NCBI GenBank assembly: GCA_964418695.1
Contig: CAYQMN010000002.1
Location: 195,525 to 259,524, forward strand
DNA from: Prado023 sp964418695
GTDB taxonomy: Bacteria; Actinomycetota; Actinomycetes; S36-B12; CAIYMF01
Direction of reading: 5' to 3'
Length of the DNA: 64,000 nt
Part shown: piece by piece, positions 58,973-64,000 of the stretch
Layout of the letters: the number at the start of each line of letters is the position of its first letter
Numbering within the stretch: the first letter of the stretch is position 1
Translations under genes and position numbers: made by a program
Notes under the pieces: model-generated
Told to the model about the DNA's origin: nothing
Databases searched by the model: none
Seen by the model: only the letters and a program-made list of their open reading frames with translations

Positions 58973-61820
58973 GGACGAGCTGGTCAAGGTCACTGTCGCC
59001 GCGGACGTCGGCCCGTACATCCGCGAGACCGGCAAGGCCGCCGAAGCCACGAAGAAGGTCGGCGTCGAGGTCGACAAGGTCACCTCCAAGAGCAAGGTCT
59101 CGGCCGCGGCCTGGGCGACCGCCGGGACCGCGGTCACCCTGTTCGGCGCCAAGGCCGTGCGCGGGCTCAACCAGGCCACGCAGGCTGCCTCCGACCTGTC
59201 TGAGTCGACCACCAAGTCACAGCAGATCTTCGGGGCCTCCGCGGGCGCCATCGAGCGGTACGCGTCGACCAGCGCTCAGGCCCTGGGCATGAGCAAGCGG
59301 TCCGCACTGGACGCCGCCTCGACGATGGCGACCTTCGGCAAGGCGGCCGGCCTGACCGGGCAGGACCTGACCAAGTTCTCTACTGACATGGTCACCCTCT
59401 CGGGCGACCTGGCCAGCTTCTACAACAGCTCGCCGGAGCAAGCGATGGAGGCGATCGGCGCGGCGCTTCGCGGGGAGGCCGAGCCGATCCGCCAGTACGG
59501 GGTGTTGCTCGACGACGCCACCCTGCGGCAGCGCGCCTTCGAGATGGGTCTCATCTCCAGCACCAAGAACGCCCTGACCCCACAGCAGCGGGCGCTCGCG
59601 GCGCAGAAGGAGATCCTGGCCCAGACCGCCGACGCGCAGGGCGACTACGCCCGGACTGCGGACGGGCTGGCCAACACGCAGCGCCGCGCTACCGCCGAGT
59701 TCGAAGACGCGAAGGCCCAGCTGGGTGAGGCCCTGCTACCGGTGATGACCGACGCCGCCTCGACGGCCGCCGACCTGGCGCACGCCTTCTCGCAGCTGCC
59801 CAAGCCGCTGCAGGAGACCGCGACCGTCCTCATGGGCGTTGTCGCGGCCGCGGCCCTGATCGGGCCTGGGCTGACCGCCACCTACCGGGGGATCACGGCC
59901 GCGACCGGCGCCTGGCAGGCGTACAAGGTCGCCTCGGTCGAGGCGGCCGCCGCAGACGTGGCCGGCAGCACGGCGCGCACGGCATCCATGGCCGGGCTGG
60001 CTCGCTCGCTGGGTCTGATCGGGCTCGCGCTCGCCGGGGTGGCGACCGCGGCGACAGTTGTGAAGAGCCAGATCGACGGCGTGCACTCCGAGCAGGTCGA
60101 TGGCATGGTCCAGTCGCTCAAGGACGCGCAGGCCGCTGGGCAGCAGCTCGGCTCCACCCTGCAGGTCACCTTCGGCGGCGGGGAGACCGCCATCGGCATC
60201 GAGGCCATCGCGGCCGCGGCCGGGCGGTCCGAGGTGAAGGCGAAGCAGGCCGCGCCTGCGTTCGCGGCGCTCGACGCCTACCTGCAGAGCCTGGGCACGC
60301 GGGACGCGGCCGCCGCGCATGACCGGCTCGCCGAGTCGGTCGGCCGGGCGGGCATGAGCGTCGAGCGGCTCGACGCTCTGCTGCCCGGGTACAGCGCGAA
60401 CGCCAAGGCCGCCGCCGACGCCCAGTCCCAGATGGGTGGCAGCGCGCAGGGCGCGGCGGCCGGGGTGGGCTCCCTGACCGCCTCCACTCAGGAGGGCGCC
60501 GCAGCGCTGTTCGGCTACCTCGGTGCCCTGAACGCGGTCGCTGGCGCCCGGCTGCAGACCGCCAGCATCGGCGACAGTCTGGCCGCACACCTGCAATCCA
60601 ACTCAACGGCCAGCGTGGCGCGCAGCGCATCGGCTGCGCGTGCGACGGACGGGGAGTCCAAGGCGCTGCAGCGCAAGGCCGACGCGATCCGCAAGGCCGA
60701 CAAGGCCGACGAGGAAGCCGAGATCGCTGCGGCCCGCCGCCGGGCCAAGCGCAAGGCTGAGGCGCGCGCGGACGCCGGGGCCCGTGCGGACGTGCAGAAG
60801 GGGGTCGCCGAGGCGATCGCGACCGACAAGGCCGCCCGGGCCGGCAAGGACATTGACGGCACCCGCCAGACCGGCTCGGTGGGGGAGGCGTCCGGAGACC
60901 TGACCACAGCCGAGCAGAAGGCCCTGGACAAGAGGATCGAGGCCATCCGGGCCCGGCACAAGAAGTCCGTCGACGCCCAGGTGAAGGCGTTGGGTGAGGC
61001 GTCGAAGGCACTGGGTGGGGCCTCCAAGGCTCAACGGGACTTCGCCACGGCCACCGACAACGCCTCACGCTCCCTGGACATTCACACCGCGGCCGGGCGC
61101 AAGAACCTCGAATGGCTGCAGCAGCAGGGCGCCACCGCACTGCAGGTCGGCCAGACCATCTACGACGCCGCGATCAAGCGCGGCGACTCCGAGGAGGCGG
61201 CTGGCCGGAAGGCCCGCCGGGCGATCGAGGAGTACCGGCAGGGCTTGGTCGACGCGATGACGCAGGCCGGGTTCTCCCGGGACGCGGTGCTGCGCTACCT
61301 CAAGACCCTCGGCTTGACCCCGAAGACGATCAAGACCAAGTTCGAGATCGACACCAAGCCGGCGAAGCTCGCGCTCGACGAGCTCGCGGATTGGATCCGC
61401 AAGCACCACCCCGAGGTGAGTGCCGAGCAGGCGAGGGCGCAGGCCGCGATGGCTGGGCGGTACGGCAGCCATCGGGCCGGCGGCTACATCAGCGGCCCGG
61501 GCTCCAAGACGTCGGACTCGATCGTGGCGCGCCTGTCCAACGGCGAGTACGTGATGCGGGCGGCCGCGGTGGACCACTACGGGCACGGGTTCATGGACGC
61601 GGTGAATGCCCGCGCGTTCGCGTACGGCGGGCCGGTGTCCCCGCGCACCTTCTACGGCACCGCTTCGGCCGGGTCCAGCTCGGTGACCCACGGACCGTCC
61701 TACGGCATGTACTTCGCGCCCGGCGCGGTCACCGTCACCGAGGCCACGCCGGCGCGGATGCGGGTCGCGGTCATGGACACCCTCGCCGAGCAGGCCTACC
61801 GTTCCGGCGGGGTCCGCTGA
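58965..61820 (+). CDS. Tape measure protein
   Basis: 951 residues, mostly helical and Ala-rich. Membrane-like stretches include TVLMGVVAAAALIGPGLTATY and LIGLALAGVATAATVV near 280-365. Long charged coils follow at ~565-720 (KADKADEEAEIAAARRRAKRKAEARADAGARADVQ-like). The C-terminal GGYISGPGSKTSDSIVARLSNGEYVMRAAAV motif is typical of siphovirus tape measures. The length sets the tail at about 140 nm if 1.5 angstrom per residue holds. No lysozyme or peptidase motif is seen. Confidence 0.92.
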   Translation: MAEDELVKVTVAADVGPYIRETGKAAEATKKVGVEVDKVTSKSKVSAAAWATAGTAVTLFGAKAVRGLNQATQAASDLSESTTKSQQIFGASAGAIERYASTSAQALGMSKRSALDAASTMATFGKAAGLTGQDLTKFSTDMVTLSGDLASFYNSSPEQAMEAIGAALRGEAEPIRQYGVLLDDATLRQRAFEMGLISSTKNALTPQQRALAAQKEILAQTADAQGDYARTADGLANTQRRATAEFEDAKAQLGEALLPVMTDAASTAADLAHAFSQLPKPLQETATVLMGVVAAAALIGPGLTATYRGITAATGAWQAYKVASVEAAAADVAGSTARTASMAGLARSLGLIGLALAGVATAATVVKSQIDGVHSEQVDGMVQSLKDAQAAGQQLGSTLQVTFGGGETAIGIEAIAAAAGRSEVKAKQAAPAFAALDAYLQSLGTRDAAAAHDRLAESVGRAGMSVERLDALLPGYSANAKAAADAQSQMGGSAQGAAAGVGSLTASTQEGAAALFGYLGALNAVAGARLQTASIGDSLAAHLQSNSTASVARSASAARATDGESKALQRKADAIRKADKADEEAEIAAARRRAKRKAEARADAGARADVQKGVAEAIATDKAARAGKDIDGTRQTGSVGEASGDLTTAEQKALDKRIEAIRARHKKSVDAQVKALGEASKALGGASKAQRDFATATDNASRSLDIHTAAGRKNLEWLQQQGATALQVGQTIYDAAIKRGDSEEAAGRKARRAIEEYRQGLVDAMTQAGFSRDAVLRYLKTLGLTPKTIKTKFEIDTKPAKLALDELADWIRKHHPEVSAEQARAQAAMAGRYGSHRAGGYISGPGSKTSDSIVARLSNGEYVMRAAAVDHYGHGFMDAVNARAFAYGGPVSPRTFYGTASAGSSSVTHGPSYGMYFAPGAVTVTEATPARMRVAVMDTLAEQAYRSGGVR

Positions 61821-62254
61821 TGGCCTACGACGTGAAGGTCGGCGCGACATCGATCTCGGGCATCACGGTGACCGGCGGTCGGGTTGTGCTGCAGGAGTGG
61901 CCCGGGATCCTGGCCAAGACCTACGACGTGGCCCTACCCAAGCTGGTGGCCACCAGCTGGCCGGGGTTGAACAGCGTGGCTGTGCCGCGCCCGTTCACGG
62001 TTGGCCTGCTGCTGGAGGCTCGTGGTGCCACCGACGCGGCCGCGGTGGCTGCCTGGCACACCCTGTTCGACGCGGTGGCGGCCGTGGTGGAGACCGCCGG
62101 CACCGTCACCCTGACCCGGACCCGGGACCTGACCGGCGGCGTTCAGACGAGGACGGCCTCTGCGGTCTACCTCGGCGGCATGGAGCCCACCATGCTCAAC
62201 GCCGCCGCAGCCAAGTGCGCCCCCCGCTGGCAGCTGCTCGGCGAGTGGGCCTGA
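61820..62254 (+). CDS. Distal tail (Dit-like) protein, short form
   Basis: 144 residues: MAYDVKVGATSISGITVTGGRVVLQEWPGILAKTYDVALPKL, then FTVGLLLEARGATDAAAVAAWHTLFDAVAAVVE, then VYLGGMEPTMLNAAAAKCAPRWQLLGEW. Strand-rich, first gene after the tape measure, which is where distal tail hub proteins stand. Shorter than most Dit proteins, so only the core ring domain may be present. Confidence 0.72.
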   Translation: MAYDVKVGATSISGITVTGGRVVLQEWPGILAKTYDVALPKLVATSWPGLNSVAVPRPFTVGLLLEARGATDAAAVAAWHTLFDAVAAVVETAGTVTLTRTRDLTGGVQTRTASAVYLGGMEPTMLNAAAAKCAPRWQLLGEWA

Positions 62255-63915
62255 TGGCCAGGATCGCCCACCGCTCCGAGCTGCGGGTCTACGACCGCAC
62301 CGGCTCCGGCAGCTACACCGTGCTCCCGGCGGTGAATGTCACCTTCTCCCGGTCCCTGGGTGGGGGCGGGTTCCTGTCGGCGACGTTCGACGCCCGGCTG
62401 GCCGCGCTGGTCGCCAGCCCGACGATGCTCGACGACTGCGTGATCAAGCTGGCGACCGTGCTCGCCGACGGCGGCGCGCTGGTCGAGATCGCGGCCTACG
62501 CGAACCGTGCCCGCAACGGGGTGCTGCACAGCGGTGCGGGGCTGAGGACCCGTGAGGTCCGCTCCGCGCCCACCCTGTGGACCGCGTGGAGTCAGGACGC
62601 CGTGCTGTACCCGGAGGGGAACGCCCTGACCCAGATGTCAGCCGGTCAGCGGTACTTCGGCTTCCAATCCTCGATCTACGACCATGCCACCGACCCGGAC
62701 TACACGTGGGGCACCCCCAGTGGCTCGGCCGGCCAGCAGGACTCCACATCTGGGGACCGGGCCGGCAACCCGGACGGCTGGCCCACAGAACTGGGCAACG
62801 CCTACTGGATCACCCGACCCAGCGGCACGTCGGCGGACCTGTCCCGACATCTGTTCATCGCCGACGTGACCGTGCCCAGCGACTGCTACCTGACCGTGTA
62901 TGCGTCCTCCGACGAGTCGGCCGCGATCTACTTCGGCGGGGCGATGATCCTGCAGTACTCGGCAAGCGAGACCGGCTACCTGGAGGCCCACCACTGGTCG
63001 GCCTGGGTAGTGGCCGGCACCTACCGGGTCGCCATCGACAAGACCAGCATCGTCTCCCGCGGCGGGGACGGCATCGACCCGGTGCTGCTGGCGGTGGCGA
63101 CCAACCATGACAACGGAGCGATCGACGACATCCTGCTGGTCACCAACGACAGCGACTGGGTGTCCTACGCCATGCTGCCGTTCTCGGTCACCGGGGAGGA
63201 TGAGGCGATCACGCCGTCGCTGACTCCCGGGGAGATCCTCACCCAGCTGCACGCTGAGGCGCTCGGCCGCGGCGTCACCACGTGGGCCGCGCTCAGCCCG
63301 ACGTGGGCCAAGGCTCAGGGCTCCGATGCGGTGGCCTGGCAGCACCGCGAGGAGCGGGTGTGGCGGGTCGGCTATGACCGCTACCTGGACATCGTCGAGG
63401 GCCTGGGGGACCTCGGGGTGGATGTCGAGATCACGCCCGCGCTGGCGTTCCACGCCTACGCGAACCGGGGCACCGACCGCTCGGCCACGGTCGTGATCGA
63501 GGCGCTGCTGGGCGCCGACGAGATCGTCGAGGACGGGGTTGCGGTCGAGGCGACCGTGCTGCTGGTCGAGACGCAGGACGGCTGGACACCCGAGCTGACC
63601 AGCGCGGCGATGGCCGCCCGCGGCCGGCGGGAGTCGGCGCTGTCGCTGGGCAACGCGCCGAGTATCGCTCAGGGTGTGCGGCTGGGCCGCAAGGTGCTCG
63701 ACGAGCAGCTGTCCCGGGCGCCTTCGGAGCGGACCGTCCAGTTCTACGCCCTGCCCGGTTGCGTGCCGTTCTCCAGCTTCAACCTCGGCGACACGATCGG
63801 GGTGAAGATCGCTGGGGTGACCACGCCGGGCGTGGTGCTCGGCATAGCCGGCCAGCAGGACTCCACCGAGGGGATCGTCCGCTGGACGGCGAAGATCGGG
63901 GACGTGCTGCCGTGA
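62254..63915 (+). CDS. Minor tail (tail-tip, Tal-like) protein with PA14-like insert
   Basis: 553 residues. Flanking regions (YDRTGSGSYTVLPAVNVTFSRSLGGGG at the start; RKVLDEQLSRAPSERTVQFYALPGCVPF and NLGDTIGVKIAGVTTPGVVLG at the end) fit the gp37-like tail-tip family of actinophages. Residues ~190-275 (LFIADVTVPSDCYLTVYASSDESAAIYFGGAMIL, then EAHHWSAWVVAGTYRVAI) look like an inserted PA14-type sugar-binding domain. TGATG start at 62254. Confidence 0.78.
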   Translation: MARIAHRSELRVYDRTGSGSYTVLPAVNVTFSRSLGGGGFLSATFDARLAALVASPTMLDDCVIKLATVLADGGALVEIAAYANRARNGVLHSGAGLRTREVRSAPTLWTAWSQDAVLYPEGNALTQMSAGQRYFGFQSSIYDHATDPDYTWGTPSGSAGQQDSTSGDRAGNPDGWPTELGNAYWITRPSGTSADLSRHLFIADVTVPSDCYLTVYASSDESAAIYFGGAMILQYSASETGYLEAHHWSAWVVAGTYRVAIDKTSIVSRGGDGIDPVLLAVATNHDNGAIDDILLVTNDSDWVSYAMLPFSVTGEDEAITPSLTPGEILTQLHAEALGRGVTTWAALSPTWAKAQGSDAVAWQHREERVWRVGYDRYLDIVEGLGDLGVDVEITPALAFHAYANRGTDRSATVVIEALLGADEIVEDGVAVEATVLLVETQDGWTPELTSAAMAARGRRESALSLGNAPSIAQGVRLGRKVLDEQLSRAPSERTVQFYALPGCVPFSSFNLGDTIGVKIAGVTTPGVVLGIAGQQDSTEGIVRWTAKIGDVLP

Positions 63916-64000
63916 CCTCCCGGCGCAGCATCCAGACGTGGAGTGAGCGGCTGTCCCGCTCGCTGCAGTTCGTCCCCGGCCACGTCTCGGGTCGGGTCGC
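63912..64000 (+). CDS. Phage tail-region gene, cut by window edge
   Basis: The GTG at 63912 overlaps the previous stop as GTGA. Only MTSRRSIQTWSERLSRSL and about a dozen further residues are visible. Function cannot be judged from this. Confidence 0.6.
   Translation, partial: MTSRRSIQTWSERLSRSLQFVPGHVSGRV

Overview
The window is high-GC DNA from an Actinomycetota chromosome. This rests on strong GC bias at third codon positions, many GTG starts, an AdnA/AdnB helicase-nuclease pair, UvrD2 with a zinc-binding module and HRDC-like tail, a PPA1309-family protein, a UPF0182 membrane protein and a phage-borne WhiB. I cannot name the genus.

Host part (1-35,580). Positions 1-4,827 hold a divergent tad/Flp pilus locus: cpaF (partial), cpaE-like and cpaB-like genes on the minus strand, and tadE-, tadG- and tadE-like pseudopilin genes on the plus strand. 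Next come a multi-domain YbhN-like flippase-type membrane protein, the overlapping adnA-adnB pair, an EEP-family hydrolase, nudC, uvrD2, an ABC1/UbiB kinase, a DUF5679 zinc protein and an enoyl-CoA hydratase. A roughly 500-bp gap follows, with five DnaA-box-like motifs, a good promoter and a large hairpin (candidate ncRNA). Then comes a run common in actinobacteria (Nudix, zinc-metalloprotease-family protein, small membrane protein, PDZ-Lon protease, PPA1309, UPF0182), followed by an alpha/beta hydrolase, an EamA transporter and two more alpha/beta hydrolases.

Prophage part (about 35,610 to beyond 64,000). An initiator tRNA-Met gene (35,581-35,654) marks the left boundary of a temperate siphovirus-type prophage that runs off the right edge. 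The first phage gene, a candidate repressor on the minus strand, reads into the antisense strand of the tRNA, which encodes its last 12 residues. It diverges from a Cro-like gene. The 70-bp control region carries three copies of TGACNNGTCA spaced exactly 32 bp apart, one over each start codon and one over both -35 boxes. Short early genes follow, mostly joined by 4-bp GTGA overlaps: WhiB, a degenerate RuvC, an inverted RecT remnant and a replication-like module with a GTAACG repeat cluster. Two HNH nucleases then lead into the late genes: small terminase, large terminase with two inteins, portal, MuF-like protein with a papain-fold toxin domain plus a candidate immunity gene, scaffold, Prp-like protease, capsid, a large decoration-like protein, connectors, tail tube, -1 frameshifted tail chaperones, tape measure, distal tail and tail-tip proteins. 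Integrase and lysis genes are not in view.

The strongest candidates for something new are: (1) the integration-linked repressor/operator switch, which matches the layout of integration-dependent immunity in mycobacteriophages such as BPs but here uses an initiator-tRNA site and an evenly spaced three-operator array; (2) the MuF-toxin/immunity pair; (3) two class 3-like inteins at the Walker A and Walker B sites of one terminase; (4) a promoter-driven structured RNA next to a DnaA-box cluster.
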